52,414 bases of DNA from IMG/VR virus record IMGVR_UViG_3300046313_000852, positions 1 to 52,414 of that record. One strand, 5' to 3'. Source of the DNA: a virus. Position 1 is the stretch's first letter. Each line of letters opens with the position of its first letter. Positions 46,077 to 52,414 of this stretch are shown here, in pieces. The notes under the pieces were generated by a model, which saw only the letters and a program-made list of their open reading frames with translations, did no database searches and had not been told where the DNA came from. A program made the translations under genes and the position numbers.

Positions 46077-46177
46077 TAGTCTCTATAGGGCTCGAACCTA
46101 TTTCATTACCAAGTCAGCGACGCCTGTTTTCTGACTAATCGAAGGGTAATGGTCTTACCGTGTTAAACGAAGAAACC
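46077..46177 (-). ncRNA. tRNA-like RNA with expanded anticodon arm
   Basis: Acceptor GGTTTCT/AGAGACT (with G-U pairs), D-arm GTTT/AGAC, T-arm ATAGG-TTCGAGC-CCTAT and A73 are all tRNA-like. The anticodon arm is replaced by a 7-bp CATTACC/GGTAATG stem with a 34-nt insert that has its own GTCAG/CTGAC hairpin. CCA not encoded. Confidence 0.6.
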
Positions 46178-46190
46178 TTAAATACACACA

Positions 46191-46382
46191 TTATTTCACT
46201 ACAATTTCATGAGAACATGAAGGACACTTAATGAAATTATAATAATCTTTGTCACCAGTATAATCTGTTGTATATGATCGTTGCACGTCAGACGGTGTAT
46301 ATTCCAATGTCGAACCGCAGTTCTTACAAACAACTTCTTTAACTACACTTTTATGTGGTTTTGTATCAATAATTCTAATCAT
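46191..46382 (-). CDS. Zinc-ribbon protein (63 aa)
   Basis: Two CxxC knuckles, VCKNCGS and KCPSCSH, separated by about 28 residues, form a zinc ribbon of the type seen in small nucleic-acid-binding phage proteins. Downstream of the zinc-free gene of the same operon by 3 nt. Confidence 0.8.
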   Translation of the reverse strand: MIRIIDTKPHKSVVKEVVCKNCGSTLEYTPSDVQRSYTTDYTGDKDYYNFIKCPSCSHEIVVK

Positions 46383-46385
46383 AAT

Positions 46386-46781
46386 TCACCAATCAATATT
46401 AATTGCGTACTCACCTGCAGGCAGTAGACCTTTGGCATGTAGATCATTGATAACCATATCAACACTAGGATAAAAATTTCGAGCCCAGAATAAATCGATA
46501 TACCACTGAGTATTTTGATCTGGGATACCGTACCATTCTTTTGGGTCACGAGCGAGCCAGGCGCTGAAACTCACACCCCGCTCTTCACCATTAACTTCAT
46601 CTGGAATTGTGTCGTTATCATAATCCCCAAGATACCCATCTGATGGAACTGTGATATATTCCAACCCACGAGATTTACAACTATCTTGTTGTTGGAAATT
46701 GTAGATGCGTCCATATGTATCCATGACTAATTGGTCAAAATCATCTACATTGATTGTGTGTAGTGTTTTAATTCTAATCAT
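46386..46781 (-). CDS. Hypothetical protein (131 aa)
   Basis: MIRIKTLHTINVDDFDQLVM with many aromatic and acidic residues (WLARDPKEWYGIPDQNTQW). Overlaps its neighbour by 4 nt. Unknown. Confidence 0.7.
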   Translation of the reverse strand: MIRIKTLHTINVDDFDQLVMDTYGRIYNFQQQDSCKSRGLEYITVPSDGYLGDYDNDTIPDEVNGEERGVSFSAWLARDPKEWYGIPDQNTQWYIDLFWARNFYPSVDMVINDLHAKGLLPAGEYAINIDW

Positions 46782-47110
46782 ACATATTCCTTGGTTTGTG
46801 TTTCTTCTATCCAGCGGGCCCAGTAGCCATGTGCATTTATGGTTTCGTCTTGCGTCAATGAGCCAGTAGACACCCAGTGAAAGATGCCACCTTCATTATC
46901 AATGTACGCGCGGGACTGATAGGTCTTCACCTTGGGTCGAATACGAAACTCTGCGAGCTCATATCGGCCTTCGTAGTTACTGATGTATGCTCGCAAAGTT
47001 CGTTCGACTGGCGTGGCTGCACTATTGAAACAGTCCCACTGCTCCCCTAGGAACTTAATGTCTAAGACATCACCAGCGAGGATGGCTTTGATGATTTCTA
47101 CTTGGTTCAT
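46778..47110 (-). CDS. Hypothetical protein (110 aa)
   Basis: Start MNQVEIIKAILAGDVLDIKF at the ATG overlapping the upstream TGA (ATGA). Contains RAYIDNEGGIFHWVSTGSLT. Family unknown. Confidence 0.7.
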   Translation of the reverse strand: MNQVEIIKAILAGDVLDIKFLGEQWDCFNSAATPVERTLRAYISNYEGRYELAEFRIRPKVKTYQSRAYIDNEGGIFHWVSTGSLTQDETINAHGYWARWIEETQTKEYV

Positions 47111-47271
47111 TTGAAAAATCCACCAAAGTATACACACGCCCAAGCTGGGCTAGCGCACACGACACTAACCCAAAAGTTGTAATTTCCGACTTGCGGCTTA
47201 CCATGCATGTGTGCTAAAAATAAAGCACCCACAATCTGCAGGCAAATATAAGCTATTGCATAATTACTCAC
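47107..47271 (-). CDS. Small membrane protein (54 aa), GTG start
   Basis: MSNYAIAYICLQIVGALFLA and a second hydrophobic stretch (FWVSVVCASPAWACVYFGGF). GAGGAA 7 nt upstream of a GTG codon; translationally coupled to the next gene. Confidence 0.55.
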   Translation of the reverse strand: MSNYAIAYICLQIVGALFLAHMHGKPQVGNYNFWVSVVCASPAWACVYFGGFFK

Positions 47272-47291
47272 AATCTAATTCCTCTATGTTT

Positions 47292-47552
47292 TTAGTATAC
47301 TCGAACAATCGCTACAACTTCATTCAAATCGAGCGTTTCCAACTCAATTAAGTTGCGTGCACTACCAGATTGTACGAAATTGCTGATCGATCGATTGCAC
47401 AGAGACTGAGGGCTTATGGGGCTGTACGAAGAATATGCCTGATTTGGGTATGCCGTGAGGTTCTCGGTGTTAAAATCGATGTCACAAGACTCAACTTTGT
47501 CAAGCTCGATAATCGCACCAGACTTCATGTAAATTTTTAATGAATATGTCAT
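47292..47552 (-). CDS. Hypothetical protein, paralog of 48.3 kb gene (86 aa)
   Basis: Start MTYSLKIYMKSGAIIELDKV (GGAGA upstream). It shares the MKSGxxxxLDxV opening and a following beta strand with the gene near 48.3 kb. Unknown function. Confidence 0.65.
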   Translation of the reverse strand: MTYSLKIYMKSGAIIELDKVESCDIDFNTENLTAYPNQAYSSYSPISPQSLCNRSISNFVQSGSARNLIELETLDLNEVVAIVRVY

Positions 47553-47635
47553 ATTATGATCTCCATTAGTTGTGGGTTCGTTGGATGGGGTTTCACATCT
47601 CACATACATGAGTCTAGTGAGTTGATGTAGGGTCT

Positions 47636-47664
47636 ATTATATACTAAAATTGGAATAAGGTCAA
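47636..47664 (-). promoter_or_regulatory. Early sigma70 promoter
   Basis: TTGACC, 17-nt spacer, TATAAT. Confidence 0.8.
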
Positions 47665-47855
47665 CAGATCGAAATCGTGCGTGTCCAAACAAACCTAGTA
47701 GACGCTGGTACCCACTTGACTTCACACCGCTTGTGTTGAGGTTTATGGAAGTCAACACAAATGCAAAACCAACCGCGCTCTGGAGCAAAAGCAACAGTGT
47801 CTACAAATTTCATGATTTGAACAATTGTCCCGTCGATAGTTTTTGCAATTTGCAT
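47661..47855 (-). CDS. Hypothetical protein (64 aa)
   Basis: Start MQIAKTIDGTIVQIMKFVDT, with GGAGAAAA upstream. Small beta-rich protein with several Cys. The end overlaps the early promoter for the next gene. Confidence 0.6.
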   Translation of the reverse strand: MQIAKTIDGTIVQIMKFVDTVAFAPERGWFCICVDFHKPQHKRCEVKWVPASTRFVWTRTISIC

Positions 47856-47896
47856 AATTATTTTCTCCCAGGTTCGAATTCTATCGCATGCGGACA

Positions 47897-48155
47897 TTAC
47901 ACGATTATTCGTGCTAAGCTCTCACACCTGATCTCTCTAGCAATTTCATCAATAACATCTAGCACACCGAATTTCCACAGTTTGTTGAAAGAAATCATAC
48001 GACACCGATTCGACGATAGTATCGCACAACTGTCGCAACTGTCCTGGTCCTTTTTTGCGCATCGCCACAGTTTCACCAACACGTGGGATTGGAACGGCTG
48101 TCCCTGTTTCACCACTAATCACTTCACAACCTTCAGCGCTAATATAAAAGTTCAT
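47897..48155 (-). CDS. Hypothetical early protein, apparently frameshifted
   Basis: A good leader (AAGGAAAACCAAG) opens MNFYISAEGCEVISGETGTA. That frame ends after QQTVEIRCARCY. The +1 frame continues from the same point as GVLDVIDEIAREIRCESLAR, giving one natural-looking protein of about 85 residues if one base is removed near ATTCGG (around 47970). Either sequencing error or a recent mutation. Confidence 0.6.
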
Positions 48156-48189
48156 CTTGGTTTTCCTTGTTTGTTTGATCTTAGGGTCA

Positions 48190-48217
48190 ATTATACCCTA
48201 ATTCTACATCATGTCAA
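48190..48217 (-). promoter_or_regulatory. Early sigma70 promoter
   Basis: TTGACA, 16-nt spacer, TATAAT. Confidence 0.85.
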
Positions 48218-48277
48218 CACTTATTTGAGAAATGAGATTTTTACTCACAAAAGTCCACAGTATTGTTAAATTGCGTT

Positions 48278-48508
48278 TCAATAAAATAGTGTGTATGTTG
48301 GGTTTGAATACGTGATCGCTTCAATTTGCAAGAGCTCAATGGATTGGACCAACAATCTGGTCTTTGCTTGAGTGCTTTGAGCAAGTTTAAATGACGAAAT
48401 CACACTATTCGTATAGTCCACAGTTATTTCCTTGACCCGATCGAGTACCAGTGAGTTTCCAGATTTCATAAAAATCTCAACAGTGTGAATTTTTGTAATT
48501 TTAATCAT
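48278..48508 (-). CDS. Hypothetical early protein (76 aa)
   Basis: MIKITKIHTVEIFMKSGNSL then LDRVKEITVDYTN; paralog of the gene near 47.3 kb. AAGGAAGTTCAAA leader. Confidence 0.7.
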   Translation of the reverse strand: MIKITKIHTVEIFMKSGNSLVLDRVKEITVDYTNSVISSFKLAQSTQAKTRLLVQSIELLQIEAITYSNPTYTLFY

Positions 48509-48538
48509 TTTGAACTTCCTTGTTTGATCTTAGGTTCA

Positions 48539-48566
48539 ATTATACCCTAATTCAACATCAAGTCAA
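48539..48566 (-). promoter_or_regulatory. Early sigma70 promoter
   Basis: TTGACT, 16-nt spacer, TATAAT. Confidence 0.85.
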
Positions 48567-48580
48567 CACTTATTTTGGAT

Positions 48581-49570
48581 TTATGATGCCCAATGTCCCA
48601 GTTTCATTTGTGCACTAAATTCACTATCAACAATTCCTTGTGTAATTGCACTTTCGAGGTACATACTCCCATATTTGCGCAGGGCTTCGTTAAGATCGCT
48701 GCAAGATCCAATGTCGGGGAAACTCAGTGAGAACCCAACACTAAGGGCTTGCTTAGCCATCACAGCGCCATTTGCATCTTTATTTGGTACGATGATTTTT
48801 CTACCACGCGCTTGCGTCAATTTGTGAACGTGATACTTAGAGAAAGTGCTCCCCAGTATTGCAACACCATTAGACACCGATAGAGCATCCAATGATCCCT
48901 CACACACTACAATATCATCTTCCGAGAACCGCGGAATTGAATTGTAATTGAACAACACGTTCGTCTTGGGGTGGATAGGTGATTCCCAACGCTTTGTGTT
49001 GGGGTTGCCTGTTATGTCACGACCTTGAAAAAAAGTTACCTGATTAGCTTGGTTGCGGCACAAAACAATCAACCTGTCTTGCCACTTGCCTCCTATTTTA
49101 TCACTCACCATAAACTCATGACTGGAAGGCTCGAGTGCTCGAGTGCGTAAGTAATCCACATATGTAGTATCTCGAGTTGGATCCAGCGGTCTGAAGAAGG
49201 TCGGTAGTTCAATCTGAGAGGCTTCAGCGAGGTTAGCTGGGATATACTGAGTAGAGTCGACTTGCCGACCACCTGCGGCGAATGCCGAGAATAGTACTGA
49301 TTTTGCGCTATCCAATAACCCAAAGTCTGATAAAACCGTTACCATTTTTTCAGAGAATCGGCTAGCGCCGGCTTTGTATCCAGCTGTGGTAGAGCAATTA
49401 AAACAGTGGTAGCTTGCGCTTCCACCCTCAAATTTCCACCCGCCGCGCGACTTCTTATCATTACACACCGGACAACGCAGTGTATACCACCCAGACGGGG
49501 AGCGGGATCCTAGGATCCCGCTTGATGTGATTATCTGCTCGAGAGTGTCGTCAGATCCAGGCAGTACCAT
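48581..49570 (-). CDS. DNA primase (T4 gp61/DnaG type)
   Basis: A 329-residue primase. The N-terminal zinc-binding domain has Cys33, Cys36, Cys56 and Cys59 (LRCPVCNDKK and YHCFNCS). The TOPRIM domain follows with VVCEGSLDALSV (Glu224) and the RKIIVPNKDANG strand, where one Asp of the usual DxD is Asn-Lys-Asp here. Length is close to T4 gp61 (342). It makes RNA primers for the gp41-like helicase, whose gene lies at the far end of the window. Confidence 0.88.
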   Translation of the reverse strand: MVLPGSDDTLEQIITSSGILGSRSPSGWYTLRCPVCNDKKSRGGWKFEGGSASYHCFNCSTTAGYKAGASRFSEKMVTVLSDFGLLDSAKSVLFSAFAAGGRQVDSTQYIPANLAEASQIELPTFFRPLDPTRDTTYVDYLRTRALEPSSHEFMVSDKIGGKWQDRLIVLCRNQANQVTFFQGRDITGNPNTKRWESPIHPKTNVLFNYNSIPRFSEDDIVVCEGSLDALSVSNGVAILGSTFSKYHVHKLTQARGRKIIVPNKDANGAVMAKQALSVGFSLSFPDIGSCSDLNEALRKYGSMYLESAITQGIVDSEFSAQMKLGHWAS

Positions 49571-49581
49571 GTGTGTATGTA

Positions 49582-50265
49582 TTATTCAATGGGTTGATCG
49601 GGATTGGGTTTAGCTAATTTTGAAGTTAATTTTTTTGGTTTAGGTTCTTGGAGAGTTGATTGCGCTTGCTTGGCTAGTTCCTTCAGTCGCTTCTCAATTG
49701 TCTCAGAAAGTAACCAAAGTTCTTCACCGTTGTCTATCTTCTTAATCTCATCGCTGGTGAGAAACTTTGAACATATCTTCTTGACGAGATTTGAGTATTG
49801 TCTCTTGTATGCGACAATCTGTCGATCGACGTCCGAACTCTTACCATAGAATCCACCACTGAATGTGTGGAACATCAACATTGTACAATCATGCACAACA
49901 TACTGGTGCCCCGCAAGGAAAATAATTGCAGCCATCGAGCTAGCACTAGAATCTAGCACTGTCGTAACAGTCGCTCGTGATTCAGCAATTGCGCTACAAA
50001 TTGCAATACCAGTATCGAGTCTCCCACCATCCGAATTTAGGTATATCGTGATGTCATCGTGTGGTTCTGCAGTGCGAATCGTATTGATCATCTCAACATA
50101 ATTAGCGGGTGCGCCGATCGGTCCATACAAGTAGTACGGATGTTGTTTTACGGGGATTACCCGCGAAAGACTTTGCTTGTATACGATGTTAATCGGGGCA
50201 TCATCTAATTCTGCTTCTTCATCAAGATTGTTATTTTTGGAGATTTTGCTCATTGCCTGATTCAC
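49582..50265 (-). CDS. ClpP-like serine protease (227 aa)
   Basis: ClpP/crotonase fold: IYLNSDGGRLDTGIAICSAI, nucleophile in LDSSASSMAAIIFLAG (Ser110), and catalytic His133 in MLMFHTFSGG. The C-terminus is Pro/Lys-rich. Host ClpP works with an AAA+ unfoldase. No unfoldase is encoded beside it, so it may act alone or combine with host ClpA/X. A second start (MSKISKNN) four residues in is possible. Confidence 0.85.
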   Translation of the reverse strand: MNQAMSKISKNNNLDEEAELDDAPINIVYKQSLSRVIPVKQHPYYLYGPIGAPANYVEMINTIRTAEPHDDITIYLNSDGGRLDTGIAICSAIAESRATVTTVLDSSASSMAAIIFLAGHQYVVHDCTMLMFHTFSGGFYGKSSDVDRQIVAYKRQYSNLVKKICSKFLTSDEIKKIDNGEELWLLSETIEKRLKELAKQAQSTLQEPKPKKLTSKLAKPNPDQPIE

Positions 50266-50283
50266 CGTACCTTTGTGTGTAAA

Positions 50284-50838
50284 TTAAGTTCTCACATAGT
50301 CGACAAAGACAAAATTATCTCCGTCGAGCTCGCCGGCTTTATTTACAGGCACAAAGTTTGTGGAAATCGCCTTTATGGGGTAGAATACATCGCAATCATC
50401 TGTGTTCTTGACTACAGTCATGTAACAGTGTGTTGTGAAGGGTAGTGTTTCTACAAACAAATAATACCCTCCAATTACAAATACAGTCTCACCATCCTGC
50501 ATGATGTTTATATCACGCAATTTACCTACGCTGGGAATTTTGGTGGCGTGGGCCGGGGTAAAGTCCTCAGTATTACTAACAACATAACACTTGCGACCTG
50601 GCAGAAATTCAATACCCTTCTCTTGAGCAATTCGCTCAACATCCAGATACGTCCTCCTCCCCATCACGACAGTGTGCCCCATAGTCAGTTCTTTGAATCG
50701 CTTCAAATCTTCCTTTATGTACCAAGGTTGTTTGCCGTCTTTGCCGATTCCACCGTACGAATTGACACTGACGATGTGCTTGAAGCCGTTATCGATAGTT
50801 AGTGCGTTAACCGCAGGGGTTACATTTTGAAATATCAT
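50284..50838 (-). CDS. folA: Dihydrofolate reductase
   Basis: A 184-residue DHFR: GGIGKDGKQPWYIKEDLKRF (Met20-type loop and substrate helix), HTVVMGRRTY, PGRKCYVVS and VFVIGGYYLF. It reduces dihydrofolate with NADPH to support thymidylate synthesis for phage DNA. An N-terminal extension of about 15 residues precedes the first strand. Confidence 0.93.
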   Translation of the reverse strand: MIFQNVTPAVNALTIDNGFKHIVSVNSYGGIGKDGKQPWYIKEDLKRFKELTMGHTVVMGRRTYLDVERIAQEKGIEFLPGRKCYVVSNTEDFTPAHATKIPSVGKLRDINIMQDGETVFVIGGYYLFVETLPFTTHCYMTVVKNTDDCDVFYPIKAISTNFVPVNKAGELDGDNFVFVDYVRT

Positions 50839-51044
50839 TTAGTTTGGTGGGGAAAATAAATTGTAGTGCCTACAATCCGGGCACCAAGAACACTGTTCAC
50901 CATATCAATATTGTGCATTTGGCGTATTTTGCTTTTTACAGTATCTCGTCTGATGCACAGGGCCGCGATTGAATCCATAATCTCAGCGAGTTCAGTGTTG
51001 AGTTGGTCTAGCGGTGTGGGAAAGTCGAATTCTAGTTGTACCAT
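50835..51044 (-). CDS. Helical hypothetical protein (69 aa)
   Basis: Start MVQLEFDFPTPLDQLNTELA, with GGAGGA about 9 nt before the ATG; an upstream frame would overlap the phosphoesterase. A single long helix (LAEIMDSIAALCIRRDTVKS) then a short beta region. Overlaps folA by 4 nt. Confidence 0.65.
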   Translation of the reverse strand: MVQLEFDFPTPLDQLNTELAEIMDSIAALCIRRDTVKSKIRQMHNIDMVNSVLGARIVGTTIYFPHQTK

Positions 51045-51048
51045 TTTA

Positions 51049-51528
51049 TCAGTCCTCCAACTTAGAGTGATATTCGCTCGTGAGCACGATTCTTGGTAGT
51101 GTTGATACGTCAGGCAACTCACCTGACCATTCCTTAGACAGTGTGATGTGAGGGAGATACTCATCATAATCATACTCAGCTCCACACTTCATGTATTCTT
51201 TGAACCTCTTTGTCGCATAGGGACACTTCACACGGACTACCAACAGTTTAGTCTGGGTATTTGGTGTTTCAAACACATCAAACTTAGTCGGCTGAGCCTC
51301 CACATTCTCCAGATCAGTTTTGAGAGTGGTCCAATCATACTCAAATGGTGTCTTTGAGTACGCAGTTGTGATGTGTAGGTCGTACTCATCATCAATTTTG
51401 ATATTATGATTGCGCGCCCAATCTTTGATGGCAGCAATACTGGTATCACTCAGTGAGAGTGCAGCATAATCCCCGGCGGGTTTCTTTGCTTCCAATAATA
51501 TATGGAGTTTCTTGATGAATTCAAACAT
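51049..51528 (-). CDS. 2H phosphoesterase (159 aa)
   Basis: Two HxT motifs, DLHITTAY (His52) and LPHITLS (His127), about 75 residues apart, define the 2H phosphoesterase fold. Known members open 2',3'-cyclic phosphates in RNA, and the phage anti-CBASS protein Acb1 also uses this fold to degrade cyclic nucleotides. The N-terminus MFEFIKKLHILLEA could be a capsid-targeting peptide (LLE|A). Which activity applies is not settled by sequence. Confidence 0.8.
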   Translation of the reverse strand: MFEFIKKLHILLEAKKPAGDYAALSLSDTSIAAIKDWARNHNIKIDDEYDLHITTAYSKTPFEYDWTTLKTDLENVEAQPTKFDVFETPNTQTKLLVVRVKCPYATKRFKEYMKCGAEYDYDEYLPHITLSKEWSGELPDVSTLPRIVLTSEYHSKLED

Positions 51529-52105
51529 TTGCGTCTAGTGCTTTATTGAAAATAGTACGAATCATTCTGACCGCTTTGAGTGCAGCTTGAGCATCTTCAA
51601 GTGAATTGTGCTTGTCACGAACTACATTGAACATCTCAAACAACTCATTCGAGTCCTTGGTGTTATATAGGATAGACCCAACTGAGAACGAATCGATGCT
51701 GTGCCCCGACAACTTGAGAGCCATGTTGTATTTGTCGAACCAACTTAGTAAGAAATGCCGGTCGAACGTATCTACATTGTGTCCACCAAGCGTTAGAGCC
51801 TTGTTCGTGTCGAAGTTTTCGCTCAAGAATTCACAGAATGCTGCAAGAGCTTCCTCTTCTTCAACACCATTCTCCTCTAGGTACTCTCTCGACAGTCCGT
51901 GTACAGCCTCTGCTTCACTGTCCCACAAACTCATACCATTTGGTTTAATTTCAATATAGAATGAGTTTCCTTCTTTGAGCGTTTTAGTATCTGATACTAC
52001 CCCTCCAAGGGATACAATTTGGTACTTGTAGCCGTTGCTCCGATCCATGCCGGTATTCCTACTATATCCACTAGTCTCAACGTCAATGAATAAGACTTTG
52101 CTCAC
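51521..52105 (-). CDS. DnaQ-like 3'-5' exonuclease (194 aa)
   Basis: DEDDh exonuclease: Exo I LFIDVETSG (Asp8, Glu10), Exo II LGGHNVDTFDRHF, Exo III RDKHNSLEDAQAA. Similar to RNase T or the epsilon subunit; may proofread or degrade nucleic acid. Overlaps both neighbours by a few bases. Confidence 0.88.
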   Translation of the reverse strand: MSKVLFIDVETSGYSRNTGMDRSNGYKYQIVSLGGVVSDTKTLKEGNSFYIEIKPNGMSLWDSEAEAVHGLSREYLEENGVEEEEALAAFCEFLSENFDTNKALTLGGHNVDTFDRHFLLSWFDKYNMALKLSGHSIDSFSVGSILYNTKDSNELFEMFNVVRDKHNSLEDAQAALKAVRMIRTIFNKALDANV

Positions 52106-52414
52106 AATACGTCCTTATCAAATTCTGTCGTTGGACGAGCAATATTGCTGGTGGCTGTGTCCTTCCAGGATGTACCAAGTTGATTGTTGTACGTACCATC
52201 ATACAACTTAGCTGAATCACTGTCCCACAACACCATCTGGGCTAACCGCATATTCTCTTCAACGGCGATTGTGTAATTGACGTGTAACAGCATTCCACAG
52301 TTTGTTGAAGTGAAGCCGGAATCGTACAAACCACTTACCCCAAAGCAACCATTGCGCACGAATGTACTGCGCAGGTGCAATGTTGCAGCTACCCCCAAGG
52401 GCAATGCACACCCT
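52102..52414 (-). CDS. dCTP deaminase/dUTPase-like protein, 5' part outside window
   Basis: The C-terminal region reads RNGCFGVSGLYDSGFTSTNCG then EENMRLAQMVLWD, matching the GLYDPGF and (I)AQ segments of the Dcd/dUTPase trimeric fold. The frame is open to the edge of the window, so the start lies beyond it. These enzymes lower dUTP and supply dUMP for thymidylate synthesis, in line with the nearby DHFR. Confidence 0.75.
   Translation of the reverse strand, partial: GCALPLGVAATLHLRSTFVRNGCFGVSGLYDSGFTSTNCGMLLHVNYTIAVEENMRLAQMVLWDSDSAKLYDGTYNNQLGTSWKDTATSNIARPTTEFDKDVL

Noticed and set aside
47733-48269. 178-codon plus-strand frame
   Set aside because: Opposite two minus-strand early genes with good leaders and an early promoter; no plus-strand start signal.

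Overview
The window is part of the genome of a large tailed phage of the T4 superfamily (a myovirus). The evidence is a set of T4-type genes: rIIA/rIIB, a gp41-like helicase, a gp61-like primase, RNA ligase 1 and a DsbA-like DNA-binding protein. Late promoters of the form (T/C)ATAAATA and N-terminal peptides resembling T4 capsid-targeting sequences, which end in (L/I)xE, agree with this. The host is probably a Gram-negative proteobacterium: the sigma70-type promoters, the periplasmic-type signal peptide and a permuted (two-piece) tmRNA gene fit that, but the sequence does not name the host.

Region 1 (1-12.4 kb, minus strand) holds the permuted tmRNA, the anti-CBASS protein Acb2, a 2OG-Fe(II) oxygenase, a PD-(D/E)XK nuclease, an acidic protein and a ligase-like protein that both carry candidate capsid-targeting peptides, the replicative helicase, putative virion proteins, RNA ligase 1 and small membrane proteins. 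Region 2 (12.5-22 kb, mostly plus strand) is late. An AAA+ ATPase gene is fractured in its P-loop by a split intein with an N-intein of only 13 residues. A Vsr-like homing endonuclease and two paralogous minus-strand genes sit between the two halves. Adhesion-type virion genes follow, ending in an RCC1-propeller plus BspA-type leucine-rich-repeat protein. Region 3 (22-32 kb, minus) has an exported nuclease, rIIB, rIIA and many small early genes, each cluster led by a near-identical sigma70 promoter.

Region 4 (32-39.6 kb, with outliers at 43.5 and 46.1 kb) is a tRNA archipelago. I count 23 tRNA-type genes, most with encoded CCA, interrupted by two HNH homing endonucleases and a ferritin-like protein. 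Several depart from the canon: long variable arms on Cys, Thr and Asn tRNAs, a 6-nt anticodon loop, and a short-variable-arm tRNA with a Ser anticodon. There are also several larger tRNA-like RNAs, three of them closed by 18-24 bp helices, and an RNA with a possible pseudoknot. Region 5 (39.6-52.4 kb, minus) resumes early cassettes and nucleotide or DNA metabolism: a second RNA ligase, primase, ClpP-like protease, dihydrofolate reductase, 2H phosphoesterase, DnaQ-like exonuclease and the end of a dCTP deaminase/dUTPase-like gene cut by the window edge.

The strands fit T4-like timing. Minus-strand early genes run from TTGAC-N16/17-TATAAT promoters, whereas virion genes and homing endonucleases carry late TATAAATA-like boxes. 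Themes are translation takeover (tRNAs, tmRNA, a GatB/YqeY-like protein), RNA repair (three ligase-fold proteins and a 2H phosphoesterase) and counter-defence (Acb2). No rRNA, CRISPR array or insertion sequence was seen.
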